From Bombilactobacillus folatiphilus (GTDB taxonomy: Bacteria; Bacillota; Bacilli; Lactobacillales; Lactobacillaceae): a stretch of 64,000 nucleotides of DNA. The stretch is taken from NCBI RefSeq assembly GCF_023380265.1, contig NZ_CP093366.1, forward strand, positions 930,001-994,000, in the 5' to 3' direction. The notes under the pieces are model-generated. The model made no database searches. It was not told the origin of the DNA and was given only the letters and a program-made list of their open reading frames with translations. The position numbers were made by a program, and so were the translations under genes. Positions 41,931 through 53,264 of this stretch are shown one piece after another. Numbering within the stretch: the first letter of the stretch is position 1; each line of letters begins with the position of its first letter.

Positions 41931-42443
41931 TTAATATTTCATTAAAGTAAACATATCATAATCTTTGATCTTATCACGACCATGTAAATCAGTCAGCTCA
42001 ATTAAAAATGCGGTTCCAACTACAATGCCGCCTAGCTCTTCAACCAACTTAATTGTTGCAGCCAAGGTTCCACCTGTCGCCATCAAATCATCAACGACCA
42101 AAACTCGTTGTCCTAGTTGAACAGCATCTTTTTGCATATATAATGATGCTTGACCATATTCCAAATCATACGAAACCGAAATTGTCTCCCGTGGCAATTT
42201 ACCCTTTTTGCGAGCAGGAGCAAAGCCAACACCCAATTTATAGGCAACAGGACAACCGACAATAAAACCACGCGCTTCTGGACCAACAATCATCTCTGTA
42301 TCCAGGTTTTTCGCATATTCAACAATTTCATTTGTCGCAGCTTCATACACTTTACCATTATACATCAATGGCGAAATATCGCGAAACAAAATTCCGGGTT
42401 CTGGAAAATCAGGTACATCTGCCACGTACTTCTTAAAATCCAT
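41931..42443 (-). CDS. apt: Adenine phosphoribosyltransferase
   Basis: Salvage enzyme making AMP from adenine and PRPP. 170 residues with VDFPxPGI-like [17 protein letters not shown] at the start and the PRPP motif [16 protein letters not shown] near residue 118. GAGGGG precedes the ATG. It lies directly after recJ, as in other lactobacilli. Confidence 0.97.
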   Translation of the reverse strand: MDFKKYVADVPDFPEPGILFRDISPLMYNGKVYEAATNEIVEYAKNLDTEMIVGPEARGFIVGCPVAYKLGVGFAPARKKGKLPRETISVSYDLEYGQASLYMQKDAVQLGQRVLVVDDLMATGGTLAATIKLVEELGGIVVGTAFLIELTDLHGRDKIKDYDMFTLMKY

Positions 42444-42444
42444 A

Positions 42445-44778
42445 CTATCCCCTCACATTATAACGATTTTGTAATTTTTGTACATATCCAATTAATTGCG
42501 AGAATTCCGAGTCAATCAATGTTTGCTTAATTTTTAATTGTGCTTGATTTTGACAATATAAAGTGGATTCAGACAATTGTCGTTTAGGTAACATCTTAGC
42601 ATGATATAACAAACCGCTTTTTATTGTAACAAATTTCAACTCAGAAAACACTCTTATTATCAATTTTATTTGCAAATTAGAAATTCGCAGATAACGAGCC
42701 ACTAATGGTAAGTCTTGCACTGGTAATTGCTGATGCGTAAAAAAGTATTTTAAAGCCGCATGCCAATTTTCAGAAGCAATGGTTACCGGCTGCTGTGTAT
42801 GATGAAATACAAAGAACAATTGCTTTACTGATGACAAAAATCGGATAGCTTGCTCAAAATCAGCTAGCGCACTGGGACAATCCATCAAAACAGCTGTTTG
42901 AAAAGAGGCACAATCTGCACTGATCAGACAAGTTTGATAATCATCATGTTCCAATATAAAGCGTTGTTGATTTCTAGCGTCAAAAAAGAGTAACGGATAC
43001 TTCACATGACGTGACCCTAAATAAGGTTCCTGACGCAAATCGATAAACTGACTTTGACCAATATTTTGATGATCTAACTCAGCTGCTAATTGAACATCTT
43101 CCAAAGTCAACTGAACAGTCACCTGTTTATGCCAGTTATTGGTAGTCAACGTCCCATAAACAGCTTTTAGATGATTTTGGCGCAAATTTTCATACTGTTG
43201 TCCCCAGTTAAAACCCAAGCATTCCAAAGTTTGGTTTGGTGTATTCAACCAAATTTTGAGATGGGTCTGACTTTTTTTACCCAAAAAGCCTATCCTCGCC
43301 TGATCAAAATCTGCAATCTTAATTAAGGGATTCGGATTGCCTTGACCAAAAGGAGCCAAACGTCGCAATTGTTGATAAAAATCTAACGATAAATCTGCAA
43401 CTTCTAGTTCTAAGGAATAATCGCGGCATGGCTTTTGATGAATATCCAATTGTTTAGCTGCAGGCAATAAATTTAATTGCTGCTGCAGCTTAGATAAGGC
43501 AGCTGCCTGCATCGTCAAACCACAAGCATGCGCATGACCACCAAATTTTTGATACAAAGCTTTTTGTGAGACCAATGCCTGATACAAATCAAATTGTGCA
43601 TTACTTCGTCCGGAACCAATCGCTTGTTTTTGCTCATTAACTTGAAAAACTAATGTAGGACAACCACTTTGTTGTAAAACTTTACCAGCTACAATTCCTA
43701 AAATTCCTTGATGCCAAGTTTTTCCCGCTAAAACTAGTATCCGACTACCCGCCGCCAATTGCTCCTGAGCTTGTAACCAAGCTTCCTCAAATACTTCTTG
43801 ACTCATCTGTTTACGTTGTTGATTTAAATGATCAATTTCTTTAGCCAGTGACGTCGCTTGTTCCTCATCAAACGTTGATAACAATTTAACTCCCTGATTC
43901 GCATTGGCTAAACGTCCTAACGCATTTAACCGTGGTGCCAACTGAAAAGCGATATCTTCTTCTGTCAAATCTGATACACTTAAATGTGCTACTTTCATCA
44001 ATTTGGCTAACCCGATCCGTTCTTGCGTACGTATTTGCTGCAAACCTAAGGCCACCAATACCCGATTTTCACCAACTAATTCCATCACATCAGCAATCGT
44101 CCCAATTGCTGCTAAATCTATTAAATCATAAGGTACTTCTTCTAACAAAGCACTCGCTAATTTAAAAGCAACACCTGCTCCTGACAAATACGGACAAGGA
44201 TATAAATCATCTTGGACAAAAGCAGGATGAACAATCGCCACTGCAGGTGGTAATTGTGCTGGCAAAGTATGATGATCCGTAATTATGACATCTACACCAT
44301 GATTTTGAGCGTAAGTCACCTCTTCCAAACCTGTCACACCATTATCAACCGTTACAATTAAATTAAAACCCTGAGTCACAAAATCCTGATAACGCGTTAA
44401 ATTAGGACCATATCCATCGTCAAAACGATCAGGAATGAAATACTCCACCTGACCACCCAAATTTTCAATTGCTTCTTTTAAAATCGTTGTACTCGTAATG
44501 CCGTCGGCATCGTAGTCACCATAAATAAGAATTTTTTGACCTTCTACAATAGCTTGCGTAATTCGATCCACAGCCAATTGCATATCATGTAATAAATAAG
44601 GATCACACAATTGTTGGACATCAGGTCGTAAAAAATCTTCAACTTGATTGAAAGTTTTCAAGCCACGCTGTTCCAATAACTGAACTAAAACTAGTGGCAA
44701 CCCTGTTTGTTGAGCAATCTGCGCCGTCTGATCTGAAGGTGTCGTAACAGTCGATTGCCATTGATATTGTAAACTCAA
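42445..44778 (-). CDS. recJ: Single-stranded-DNA exonuclease RecJ
   Basis: 5'-3' exonuclease in recombination and mismatch repair. 777 residues: DHH domain with [18 protein letters not shown] near residue 81 and [13 protein letters not shown]1 region with [12 protein letters not shown], an OB-fold, and the Firmicutes-type C-terminal extension. The frame is complete. It runs into apt with a 1-nt gap and follows the sortase gene. Confidence 0.95.
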   Translation of the reverse strand: MSLQYQWQSTVTTPSDQTAQIAQQTGLPLVLVQLLEQRGLKTFNQVEDFLRPDVQQLCDPYLLHDMQLAVDRITQAIVEGQKILIYGDYDADGITSTTILKEAIENLGGQVEYFIPDRFDDGYGPNLTRYQDFVTQGFNLIVTVDNGVTGLEEVTYAQNHGVDVIITDHHTLPAQLPPAVAIVHPAFVQDDLYPCPYLSGAGVAFKLASALLEEVPYDLIDLAAIGTIADVMELVGENRVLVALGLQQIRTQERIGLAKLMKVAHLSVSDLTEEDIAFQLAPRLNALGRLANANQGVKLLSTFDEEQATSLAKEIDHLNQQRKQMSQEVFEEAWLQAQEQLAAGSRILVLAGKTWHQGILGIVAGKVLQQSGCPTLVFQVNEQKQAIGSGRSNAQFDLYQALVSQKALYQKFGGHAHACGLTMQAAALSKLQQQLNLLPAAKQLDIHQKPCRDYSLELEVADLSLDFYQQLRRLAPFGQGNPNPLIKIADFDQARIGFLGKKSQTHLKIWLNTPNQTLECLGFNWGQQYENLRQNHLKAVYGTLTTNNWHKQVTVQLTLEDVQLAAELDHQNIGQSQFIDLRQEPYLGSRHVKYPLLFFDARNQQRFILEHDDYQTCLISADCASFQTAVLMDCPSALADFEQAIRFLSSVKQLFFVFHHTQQPVTIASENWHAALKYFFTHQQLPVQDLPLVARYLRISNLQIKLIIRVFSELKFVTIKSGLLYHAKMLPKRQLSESTLYCQNQAQLKIKQTLIDSEFSQLIGYVQKLQNRYNVRG

Positions 44779-44790
44779 ATGAATTAACTC

Positions 44791-45450
44791 CTAATCAAAA
44801 ATCGCTAAAGTGGCTCGATTAGCGACGCGAGCCTTTACTAAAACTCCCTGTACAATCCAACGATTAGCTCCGCCGTCAGCACATGTAATTAAACTAATCA
44901 ACTTTTGATGATTCTGATCATCAATTCGCCAAGTCGCTTTAGGGGAAATAACTTGCTTCAACATAATTTTATAGGTATAAACGCTTTTTAAATCCGTAAT
45001 ATAAATCAAATCACCAATTTGAGAATCAGCAATCGGGGAAAACAGCGCGCCCTTTTGCGTCATATAGTGTCCTGCCAAGGCATAGTTACCCTCACCCATT
45101 TTTTCATCCGGTTTCATAGTACCAGCCCCCGTAGCTAGCGCATTATCGTCAACGCCCTTGACAATCGGCAATTTCAACTTAACTGAAGGAATCACAATCT
45201 TACCAATCATTGCCGCATTTTTTTGTACACTCGCCTTAGCAACTTGTTTGGCACTGATGGGTTTCACTTTAGAAAAATCATATGAGGCCGACTTAAGACT
45301 ATTCTGACGAACTTGATCTTTGGTCAGAGCAGTCATGCTTTGCTGAGACAATTGTTTCACCATATAATCTTTGATCTGACCATTAAAAATTAAGACTAAA
45401 CCAATGATTAAAACAAGTATTGATAAAAAATATTTTAAAAATTTTTTCAT
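44791..45450 (-). CDS. srtA: Class A sortase
   Basis: Membrane-anchored transpeptidase that links LPXTG proteins to the wall. 219 residues: an N-terminal anchor (FLKYFLSILVLIIGLVLIF), then the catalytic domain with His in GNYALAGHYM, Cys in LISLITCADGG and Arg in NRWIVQG. The TLxTC motif is slightly altered, but the triad is complete. It lies between lepA and recJ, its usual lactobacillar position. Confidence 0.94.
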   Translation of the reverse strand: MKKFLKYFLSILVLIIGLVLIFNGQIKDYMVKQLSQQSMTALTKDQVRQNSLKSASYDFSKVKPISAKQVAKASVQKNAAMIGKIVIPSVKLKLPIVKGVDDNALATGAGTMKPDEKMGEGNYALAGHYMTQKGALFSPIADSQIGDLIYITDLKSVYTYKIMLKQVISPKATWRIDDQNHQKLISLITCADGGANRWIVQGVLVKARVANRATLAIFD

Positions 45451-45514
45451 AAATTATTTCAAACCTACTTATTGTGCGTAATTTCCGATAGATCTTACCA
45501 CAATCATACCAAAT

Positions 45515-47344
45515 TTATTTAGATTCATCATCAACTTGTAAAACGGCCATAAACGCTGCCTGTGGTACAGTAACACTGCCAACTTCTTTCATTCGTTTTT
45601 TACCACGTTTTTGTTTATCTAACAGTTTGTTCTTCCGCGTCTGATCGCCGCCATATAAAGGACCTGTCACATCTTTACGATACGCTTTAACCGTTGAACG
45701 AGCCACAATTTTATTACCAATAGCTGCTTGAATAGCTATCTCGAATTGCTGTCGTGGAATAATCCCCTTCAATTTTTGAACAATTTGCCGACCACGATTA
45801 GCCGCAAATTGCTCATGAACAATAAAACTTAAAGCATCCACGGGTTCTGAATTCAATAAAATATCCATTTTCACCATCTGAGACGGTTGATAACCAATAA
45901 TTTGATAATCTAACGAAGCAAAACCATGCGTATTCGACTTTAAAGCATCAAAGAAATCATAAATAATCTCGGCAAGTGGTAATTGATAAATCACATTAAC
46001 ATGATAATCATCTAAATAATCCATTGTCTGAAATTGGCCTCGCTTACGCTGAGCTAGTTCCATCACCGCCCCAACATAATCTTGCGGCACCATAATTTCA
46101 GCTTTAACCACTGGTTCCTGAATTTCTTGAATTTCCGAAGGATCAGGCATCTGAGATGGATTATCAATAATTTTTGTGGTCCCGTCAGTTGAAACGACTT
46201 TATAATTCACTGAAGGTGCTGTCATGATTAAATCCAAATTGAACTCTCGTTCTAGGCGTTCTTGGATCACATCCATATGCAATAACCCCAAAAAACCTAC
46301 CCGAAAACCAAATCCCAAAGCCTGCGAAGTTTCAGGAACAAATTCCAAAGATGCATCATTTAACTGCAATTTTTCCAATGCTTCTCTTAAATCACCATAC
46401 TTTGCATTATCTACTGGATACATTCCAGAATAAACCATCGGCGTAATTTTACGATAACCTGACAGAGATTCCTGTGTTGGATTTTGCGCCAGTGTGATTG
46501 TATCACCGACGCGTGTATCCTGAACACTCTTAATACTAGCACTTAAATACCCCACATCGCCAACACTCAACTGTGTTTGTGGTACAGCTTTGGGTGACAT
46601 CACACCAACTTCTGTCACTTCAAACTTTTTACCATTACTCATCAATTCAATTTGATCACCGACTTTGACTTGACCATCAATAACCCGAATACTCAAAACC
46701 ACACCACGATAACTATCATACACTGAATCAAAAATTAACGCTTTTAAAGGAGCGCTGATATCACCACTGGGGGCCGGCACATCTTGAACAATACGCTCTA
46801 ACAAACCAGCAATTCCTAATCCCGTTTTGGCACTCGTCAAAACAGCATTGTCAGCATCAATGCCAATCATATCCGCAATCTCTAACTTCACTTGATCTGG
46901 ATCGGCTGATGGTAAATCAACTTTGTTGATAACCGGCACAATTTCTAAATCGTTATCTACTGCTAAATAAGCATTCGCCATCGTTTGCGCTTGTACACCT
47001 TGAGCAGCATCTACTACCAACAAAGCTCCTTCACAAGCTGCTAAACTCCGTGAAACTTCATAAGAAAAATCGACATGCCCCGGTGTATCAATCAAATGAA
47101 ATGTATACGTATGTCCATCTTGAGCTTGATATTTGAGTTCCACAGCATTCAACTTGATCGTAATCCCACGTTCCCGTTCAATGTCCATATCATCCAAAAC
47201 TTGATTTTCCATATCCCGTTTGGCAACTGTATCTGTCATTTCTAAAATACGATCAGCAATCGTTGATTTACCATGATCAATATGGGCAACAATTGAAAAA
47301 TTACGAATATATTTTTGCTTTTCTGTCGGATCAGATTGTGTCAT
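45515..47344 (-). CDS. lepA: Elongation factor 4 (LepA)
   Basis: Ribosome back-translocase-like GTPase. 609 residues: G domain ([34 protein letters not shown]), EF-G-like domains and the LepA-specific C-terminal domain ([20 protein letters not shown]). AAGGA precedes the ATG. Downstream of dnaJ, with a terminator between. Confidence 0.97.
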   Translation of the reverse strand: MTQSDPTEKQKYIRNFSIVAHIDHGKSTIADRILEMTDTVAKRDMENQVLDDMDIERERGITIKLNAVELKYQAQDGHTYTFHLIDTPGHVDFSYEVSRSLAACEGALLVVDAAQGVQAQTMANAYLAVDNDLEIVPVINKVDLPSADPDQVKLEIADMIGIDADNAVLTSAKTGLGIAGLLERIVQDVPAPSGDISAPLKALIFDSVYDSYRGVVLSIRVIDGQVKVGDQIELMSNGKKFEVTEVGVMSPKAVPQTQLSVGDVGYLSASIKSVQDTRVGDTITLAQNPTQESLSGYRKITPMVYSGMYPVDNAKYGDLREALEKLQLNDASLEFVPETSQALGFGFRVGFLGLLHMDVIQERLEREFNLDLIMTAPSVNYKVVSTDGTTKIIDNPSQMPDPSEIQEIQEPVVKAEIMVPQDYVGAVMELAQRKRGQFQTMDYLDDYHVNVIYQLPLAEIIYDFFDALKSNTHGFASLDYQIIGYQPSQMVKMDILLNSEPVDALSFIVHEQFAANRGRQIVQKLKGIIPRQQFEIAIQAAIGNKIVARSTVKAYRKDVTGPLYGGDQTRKNKLLDKQKRGKKRMKEVGSVTVPQAAFMAVLQVDDESK

Positions 47345-47402
47345 TAGCTATTCCTTATCCCCAGTTCTCTAAACTTAACTCTGCCCTTTTACTATAACAA
47401 AA

Positions 47403-47429
47403 AAGATCCATAGTCATCTATGAATCTTT
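47403..47429 (-). terminator. Terminator behind dnaJ
   Basis: AAAGATTCATAG and CTATGGATCTTT arms then six Ts on the minus strand, ending the hrcA-grpE-dnaK-dnaJ operon. Confidence 0.87.
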
Positions 47430-47435
47430 CAGATT

Positions 47436-48557
47436 TTATTGAAATTTATCTTTCATATTGTCCCGCATCCGTTCAAAAAAATTCCGGTCTTGCTCTTTAA
47501 CCTTATCGCCGCCTAATTCAGCAAAAGCTCGCAACGCATCTTTTTGTTTTTCGTTCAAATGCTTCGGAGTGACAATTTCAATCTTAACTTGTTGATCACC
47601 AACACCACCATGAAGTCTTGGAACACCCTGACCCTTAAGTCGAAAAACTGTTCCCGATTGTGTACCAGCTGGAATTTTTAACTCAACTTTGCCATTAACT
47701 GTCTTAACTTTAATTTCATCGCCTAAAGCAGCCTGTGGAAACGAAATGGTTTCATGCGAATAAATTGTTGAATCTTTACGTTCAAAATCTTTGCTTGGTT
47801 CAATTTCAAAGACGACATATAAATCACCATAAGGGCCCTGATTATCACCAGCAGAACCCTGATTATCAAGTTGCATCCGTTGTAGATTATCAATTCCTGC
47901 CGGCACATTAATTTCGACAGCATGACTTCTCGTAACTTTACCACGTCCATGACAAGTAGGACATTTTTCGTCAATTTCTTGACCAGTACCTTCACATACG
48001 TCACAAACTCGCTGACTTTGCATCATTCCCAACGGTGTTCGTTGGTTAACAGTAACACGACCACTACCATGACATTTGCTGCAAGTTTTCGGACTGCTTC
48101 CCGGTTTAGCCCCAGAACCATCACAAGTTTGACAACGTTCACTACGATTGTAGCGAATTGTTTTTTGACCACCAAAAATAGCCTCTTCAAACTTCAATTT
48201 CAAACGATATTCTAAGTCCTGCCCCTTCCTAGGAGCCGTAGGATCATTACGACGTGAATCCCCGCCACCAAAAAAAGAATTGAAAATATCGCTAAAATCA
48301 CCAAAACCATCAAAACCTTGACCACCACCGCCAAAACCACCGGCCTGTTGATCAGTCGATCCATATTGATCAAATTGAGCTTTACGTTGAGGATCTTTTA
48401 AAATTTCATAAGCCTCATTAACATCTTTAAACTTTTTTTCTGCATCAGGTGCTTTATTGATATCTGGATGATACTTTTTAGACAATTTCCGATAAGCACG
48501 CTTGATTTCATCATCTGAAGCATCCCGATCGATCCCTAAAGTTTCATATGGATCCAT
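47436..48557 (-). CDS. dnaJ: Chaperone protein DnaJ
   Basis: Hsp40 co-chaperone stimulating DnaK. 373 residues: J domain with HPDIN near residue 32, a Gly/Phe-rich segment (GGFGGGGQGFDGFGDF), a zinc domain with four CxxCxGxG repeats (CQTCDGSG, CSKCHGSG, CDVCEGTG, CPTCHGRG), then the C-terminal client domain. Last gene of the heat-shock operon. Confidence 0.97.
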   Translation of the reverse strand: MDPYETLGIDRDASDDEIKRAYRKLSKKYHPDINKAPDAEKKFKDVNEAYEILKDPQRKAQFDQYGSTDQQAGGFGGGGQGFDGFGDFSDIFNSFFGGGDSRRNDPTAPRKGQDLEYRLKLKFEEAIFGGQKTIRYNRSERCQTCDGSGAKPGSSPKTCSKCHGSGRVTVNQRTPLGMMQSQRVCDVCEGTGQEIDEKCPTCHGRGKVTRSHAVEINVPAGIDNLQRMQLDNQGSAGDNQGPYGDLYVVFEIEPSKDFERKDSTIYSHETISFPQAALGDEIKVKTVNGKVELKIPAGTQSGTVFRLKGQGVPRLHGGVGDQQVKIEIVTPKHLNEKQKDALRAFAELGGDKVKEQDRNFFERMRDNMKDKFQ

Positions 48558-48603
48558 ATTGTACCCTAGCCTTTCATTTAAAATTTATTCAAAACCATTA
48601 AAC

Positions 48604-48652
48604 TAATAAATTGAGACAGTCATCCACTAAAGTGCAACCGTCCCAATTTATT
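48604..48652 (-). promoter_or_regulatory. Hairpin between dnaK and dnaJ
   Basis: Long inverted repeat AATAAATTGGGAC ... GTCTCAATTTATT without a T run. It may be a partial terminator or an mRNA-stabilising or processing hairpin. Confidence 0.65.
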
Positions 48653-48665
48653 AATTAATCAATGA

Positions 48666-50501
48666 TTACTTTTTATCAGGATCAACTTCTTTGAAGTCAC
48701 CATCCACTGTACTATCACCGTTGTTACCATCTGAAGTATCAGAACTAGCCTGGTCCTTTTGTGCATCCTGTGCTTGTTGATACAATTTAACTGACAAATC
48801 TTGAACAATCTTATTCAGATCATCTTTTTTAGCTTTCATTTCATCCAAATCATTATCAGCTTGTGCTTTCTTTAAGGCTTCCTTAGCATCGTTAGCCTTC
48901 TTAATTTCATCTTCAGAAACTTTACCGTCTAAGTCTTTCAATGTCTTATCAGTAGTAAAGATTAATTGATCAACTTCGTTACGCAAATCTGCTTCTTCCT
49001 TGCGTTTCTTATCTGACTCTTCATTTTCTTGCGCTTCTTTTTTCATCCGCTCAATTTCTTCATCAGACAAACCCGACGAACTCTTAATTGTAATCTTTTG
49101 TGATTTACCAGTTCCTAGATCCTTAGCAGAAACATTCACAATACCATTTTTATCAATATCAAATTTCACTTCAATTTGTGGTACTCCCCGGGGAGCTGCT
49201 GGAATATCAGTTAATTGAAAGCGTCCCAAAGTCTTATTATCAGCAGCCATTGACCGTTCGCCTTGTAAAACATGGATATCCACAGCTGGTTGATTATCAG
49301 CAGCCGTTGAGAAAACTTGCGACTTGCTGGTTGGAATTGTTGTATTGCGGTCAATTAATTTTGTAGAAACACCGCCCATAGTTTCAATACCTAAAGACAA
49401 CGGTGTCACATCTAATAACACAACATCTTTCACATCACCCGTAATCACGCCACCTTGAATGGCCGCACCTAAAGCCACAGCTTCATCAGGATTAATTGAA
49501 TGATCTGGCTCTTTACCTGTCCAAGATTTAACAGCTTCTTGCACAGCTGGAATTCGCGTAGAACCACCATTCAAAATCACCTTATCAATTTCAGAACTGC
49601 TTAAACCGGCATCTTTTAACGCATTTTGAACAGGAATTTTGGTACGATCAACTAAATCAGCTGTCAATTCGTTAAATTTAGCCCGAGATAAAGTCGTTTG
49701 TAAATGCAAAGGACCAGCAGCACCAGCAGAAATAAACGGTAAACTAATTTCTGTTTCCGTAACACCAGATAAATCTTTTTTCGCTTTCTCAGCAGCATCT
49801 TTCAAACGCTGTAAAGCCATCTTATCTTGTGATAAATCAATTTGATTTTGTGCTTTGAAGTCAGCTACTAACCAATCAATAATTGCATTATCAAAATCGT
49901 CGCCACCTAAATGTGTGTCACCATTAGTTGATAATACTTGAAAAACGCCATCGCCTAATTCCAATACAGAAACATCAAAAGTTCCACCACCTAAATCGTA
50001 GACCAAAACTTTCTCATCTGTATCACCCTTATCTAAACCATAAGCTAAAGCGGAAGCCGTTGGTTCATTAATGATCCGCTTCACATCTAGACCAGCAATT
50101 TTACCAGCATCTTTCGTAGCTTGACGTTGTGAATCATTAAAGTAAGCAGGAACCGTAATCACTGCTTCAGTTACGTCTTCGCCCAAATACTTTTCAGCAA
50201 AACCCTTAATATATTGCAAAATCATCGCTGAAATTTCCTGTGGTGTATAATCCTTACCATTAACTGTAACCTTGTAACCTGCTTCACCAATATGACGCTT
50301 AATTGAAGAAATCGTATCAGGATTCGTGATAGCTTGACGCTTGGCTACTTCGCCTACCTGCGTTTTGCCATCTTTAAATGAAACTACTGATGGAGTTGTC
50401 CGACCGCCTTCAGGATTAGCGATAATTTTCGGATCGCCACCTTCTAACACAGCAACAGCTGAGTTTGTTGTTCCTAAATCAATTCCAATAATTTTTGACA
50501 T
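48666..50501 (-). CDS. dnaK: Chaperone protein DnaK (Hsp70)
   Basis: ATP-dependent chaperone. 611 residues: ATPase domain ([45 protein letters not shown]), substrate domain and a C-terminal lid with a charged tail ending EVDPDKK. AAGGA is upstream. It sits between grpE and dnaJ under HrcA control. Confidence 0.98.
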   Translation of the reverse strand: MSKIIGIDLGTTNSAVAVLEGGDPKIIANPEGGRTTPSVVSFKDGKTQVGEVAKRQAITNPDTISSIKRHIGEAGYKVTVNGKDYTPQEISAMILQYIKGFAEKYLGEDVTEAVITVPAYFNDSQRQATKDAGKIAGLDVKRIINEPTASALAYGLDKGDTDEKVLVYDLGGGTFDVSVLELGDGVFQVLSTNGDTHLGGDDFDNAIIDWLVADFKAQNQIDLSQDKMALQRLKDAAEKAKKDLSGVTETEISLPFISAGAAGPLHLQTTLSRAKFNELTADLVDRTKIPVQNALKDAGLSSSEIDKVILNGGSTRIPAVQEAVKSWTGKEPDHSINPDEAVALGAAIQGGVITGDVKDVVLLDVTPLSLGIETMGGVSTKLIDRNTTIPTSKSQVFSTAADNQPAVDIHVLQGERSMAADNKTLGRFQLTDIPAAPRGVPQIEVKFDIDKNGIVNVSAKDLGTGKSQKITIKSSSGLSDEEIERMKKEAQENEESDKKRKEEADLRNEVDQLIFTTDKTLKDLDGKVSEDEIKKANDAKEALKKAQADNDLDEMKAKKDDLNKIVQDLSVKLYQQAQDAQKDQASSDTSDGNNGDSTVDGDFKEVDPDKK

Positions 50502-50533
50502 AAATCTAAACCTTCCTTAACTACGCTTAAATT

Positions 50534-51133
50534 TTATTGTGCGACGACAACCATACTTGGTCGTAAAACGCGATCTTTTAACTGATAACCCGTTTGTAAA
50601 ACTTGAACAACGCTGTCTTTAGGATGAGAATCATCAGCAGGAACTGTTTGCACTGCTTGATGAACCTGGGGATCAAACTCAGCACCCTCGGCTATAATTT
50701 CCGTAATATTATTATCAGCCAAAGCCTTTTTCAGATGCTTTAATACCATCTCAACCCCCGTCAGTAAGCCTTGATTACTAGTATCTTGTGCATCTACCGA
50801 CTGCAAAGCTCGTTCTAAATTATCAATTGATGGTAGAATGGACTCCGCCAATTTTTGACCATCGTATTTAACCAAAGCTGCTTGATCTTGCTGATTATGT
50901 TTTTTAATGTTTTGTATCTCGGCTTGTGCCCTTAATTCTTGATCTTGACTTGCTTTTAATTTTTTTTCTAATTCTTGATTAGCATCCAACAACTTGTCTA
51001 CAACATTATCATCTTTTCTTGTGGACTCAGTTTGAGTTGTAGCTTGTTTTTTTGGAGTTTTAGTATCTTCAACATCTTTTTTTACATCTGTTTCCGATGG
51101 AAACTTTTCTGGATCCATATTTGAATCAGCCAT
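50534..51133 (-). CDS. grpE: Nucleotide exchange factor GrpE
   Basis: Releases ADP from DnaK. 199 residues: a disordered charged N-terminus, a long coiled coil (about 45-110) and a C-terminal beta domain (EFDPQVHQAV, VVQVLQTGYQLKDRVLRPSMV). AGGAGG before the ATG. Second gene of the operon. Confidence 0.97.
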   Translation of the reverse strand: MADSNMDPEKFPSETDVKKDVEDTKTPKKQATTQTESTRKDDNVVDKLLDANQELEKKLKASQDQELRAQAEIQNIKKHNQQDQAALVKYDGQKLAESILPSIDNLERALQSVDAQDTSNQGLLTGVEMVLKHLKKALADNNITEIIAEGAEFDPQVHQAVQTVPADDSHPKDSVVQVLQTGYQLKDRVLRPSMVVVAQ

Positions 51134-51145
51134 AACTCAATCCTC

Positions 51146-52222
51146 CTAACTAGAATCTCCATTTAATTCTCGAAAGTAATCACTCAAGCGTTTCGCCAAT
51201 TCATAGCGAAGAGAAGTAATCAAGCCAATTACTTGAGAATAAGGCATGTTGGTTGGACCTAACAAAGCGATTAAACCATCGCCATGTATTCCAACACTAT
51301 ACTTAGCAGTTATTAAACTATAATCGTTTAATAATTGCGGCGCTAATTCCACACCTAAATGAACCTTAATTCCCTGATCATCGTTTGAATCAATAGGTTC
51401 CAACTGCTTCAAGCTTAACAATCTAGCCAAATTCGTATTGTCATCAAACAATGAATACAAATTTTTTAAATTGTCACTGTTGTGAGCATCAACATAGTTA
51501 AACAAATTCGACTTGCCATCCACAAAAAAGCGATCTTCAGCAACTTTATCCAAAATATCGTCAAAAATAGATAAAAAACCTTCTGGCGTTTGTAAATATT
51601 GCGCAACCATTTGTGGAAAGTCAGTCTTTAAAAGCTCTGAAACTTCATTCAACGTATGACCGACTAATTGATCATTAATGATCTTCACAACCGACTCTAA
51701 ACGGTCTAGCGAAGTACTACTATCCAAGCGGTAGACTTTATTATAGACAGAGCCATCACTTGTCACAATGATCGCCATTACTTGACTCATACTCAACGGT
51801 ACAATCCGAAAACCAGTTAACTTTGTATTGTCACTCTCAGGTCCCAAAGCAATCGCTGTATATCTTGTTAATGTTGATAAAATTTTAGCTGACTGTGCAA
51901 CAATTTCATCAATCTCGTTAAATTGCTGTTTTGTAAAATCAGAGTGAATCACTTCTGAAGTCTGCTCTGAAACATTAATTGGTTCCAGTAGATGATCTAA
52001 ATAATAGCGATAACCACTTGCGGATGGAACACGACCCGAGGATAAATGAATTTTCTCAATCAAACCTTCATCTTCCAAAGCAGCCATGTCATTGCGAATC
52101 GTTGCAGAGCTTACACGAATTGGCAACCGATCCATTAGTGTTTTTGATCCAATTGGCTGCCCTGTTTCAATATATTGTTGAACAATAGCTTTTAAAATAG
52201 TTGACTGCCGATCAGTTATCAA
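51146..52222 (-). CDS. hrcA: Heat-inducible transcription repressor HrcA
   Basis: Represses the operon by binding CIRCE; GroEL modulates it. 358 residues: winged-helix N-terminus (DRQSTILKAIVQQYIETGQPIGSKTL), then ATIRNDMAALEDEGLI and the GAF-like domain. The start is TTG with GAGGTGA 7 nt upstream. First gene of the operon. Confidence 0.96.
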   Translation of the reverse strand: MITDRQSTILKAIVQQYIETGQPIGSKTLMDRLPIRVSSATIRNDMAALEDEGLIEKIHLSSGRVPSASGYRYYLDHLLEPINVSEQTSEVIHSDFTKQQFNEIDEIVAQSAKILSTLTRYTAIALGPESDNTKLTGFRIVPLSMSQVMAIIVTSDGSVYNKVYRLDSSTSLDRLESVVKIINDQLVGHTLNEVSELLKTDFPQMVAQYLQTPEGFLSIFDDILDKVAEDRFFVDGKSNLFNYVDAHNSDNLKNLYSLFDDNTNLARLLSLKQLEPIDSNDDQGIKVHLGVELAPQLLNDYSLITAKYSVGIHGDGLIALLGPTNMPYSQVIGLITSLRYELAKRLSDYFRELNGDSS

Positions 52223-52239
52223 AATAAATCACCTCGTTC

Positions 52240-52266
52240 TTAGCACTCCACACTTATTAGTGCTAA
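52240..52266. promoter_or_regulatory. CIRCE operator
   Basis: TTAGCACTC-N9-TAGTGCTAA, the CIRCE inverted repeat with one mismatch. It lies between the hrcA promoter and start codon. A further half-site (TTAGCACTA, 52289-52297) lies in the promoter spacer. Confidence 0.95.
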
Positions 52267-52274
52267 CAGTGTTA

Positions 52275-52303
52275 AATATAGCAAGCATTTAGCACTATGT
52301 CAA
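52275..52303 (-). promoter_or_regulatory. hrcA-grpE-dnaK-dnaJ promoter
   Basis: On the minus strand TTGACA (52303-52298), 17 nt, TATATT (52280-52275): a near-consensus vegetative promoter directly upstream of CIRCE. Confidence 0.9.
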
Positions 52304-52314
52304 GCCAGTTGCTA

Positions 52315-53259
52315 TTATTTTCTGAAATAAAGCTCAGTATTCTCCTGATCTTGGTGTAACTGGGCTATTAATGCCGAAGCATCGGCAAATTTCACCTCAT
52401 CACGCAAATAATCTAGCCATTCAATTTGTAAAGTTTTTCCATACAAATCTTGATCAAAGTCTAATAAATTGGCTTCGATGGTTAACGGATTATCTCCACG
52501 TTTAAATGTAATATTGCGCCCGATCGAAGTCATCGCAGGCCACCAAGTTTGTCCCACTTTTACGCGCGAAACGTAAACTCCAATTCTAGGAATGAATTGT
52601 TCATTACTCATAGACAAATTAGCCGTAGGAAAACCTAGCTGCCGTCCCATTTGATAACCGTGCACAACTAAACCTTCGTTTTGATAATTGTAACCTAGAA
52701 AAAGATTAGCTTCTGCCATTTGACCAGTTTTTAAAGATGCCCGAATATGTGTGGAAGAAATTTTTCGCTGTCCAAAATTCAAGCTAGGTATTTCATAAAT
52801 CTCAAATCTTCGATGAACTAATTGACGTAATAAGTCCATGTTAGCAAGCGTTTTAGGTCCAAAAGTCCAATCAAAACCCGCGACCAATGCTTTTAAATGC
52901 AGTTTCATTAAAAATTGTTCCACAAAATCTTTAGGCTCTAAATGTGCAAAAATCGGATTAAACTCAGCAATATACACCGTGTCTACTCCCAATTGCTCCA
53001 ACAATTCTAATTTTCGATTCAAGGGAGTCAAATATTGATAATTACTGTCGACTGATTCCGGTTGGTAAACCAGTGCCGGATGACGATCAAAGGTCAACAC
53101 TGCCACGGGAATTTTCTGAATTCTGGCTAAACGAACCGCCGTTTTAATTAAATTTTGATGTCCTAAATGCAATCCATCAAAAAAACCAGCAGCTAGAACT
53201 TGTTTTGCTGGTAATTGTAAATCATTGCGAAAAGGATAATTTAAAGTTTGAACTTGCAC
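52315..53259 (-). CDS. ribF: Bifunctional riboflavin kinase / FAD synthetase
   Basis: Makes FMN and FAD from riboflavin. About 314 residues: nucleotidyltransferase domain (AAGFFDGLHLGHQNLI, then GFDWTFGPK, ISSTHIRASLKTG) and C-terminal flavokinase (GYQMGRQLGFPTANL). The GTG at 53259 has AGGTGA 5 nt upstream; an earlier GTG at 53268 lies inside that site and the truB stop. Coupled to truB. Confidence 0.95.
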   Translation of the reverse strand: MQVQTLNYPFRNDLQLPAKQVLAAGFFDGLHLGHQNLIKTAVRLARIQKIPVAVLTFDRHPALVYQPESVDSNYQYLTPLNRKLELLEQLGVDTVYIAEFNPIFAHLEPKDFVEQFLMKLHLKALVAGFDWTFGPKTLANMDLLRQLVHRRFEIYEIPSLNFGQRKISSTHIRASLKTGQMAEANLFLGYNYQNEGLVVHGYQMGRQLGFPTANLSMSNEQFIPRIGVYVSRVKVGQTWWPAMTSIGRNITFKRGDNPLTIEANLLDFDQDLYGKTLQIEWLDYLRDEVKFADASALIAQLHQDQENTELYFRK

Positions 53260-53264
53260 AATTT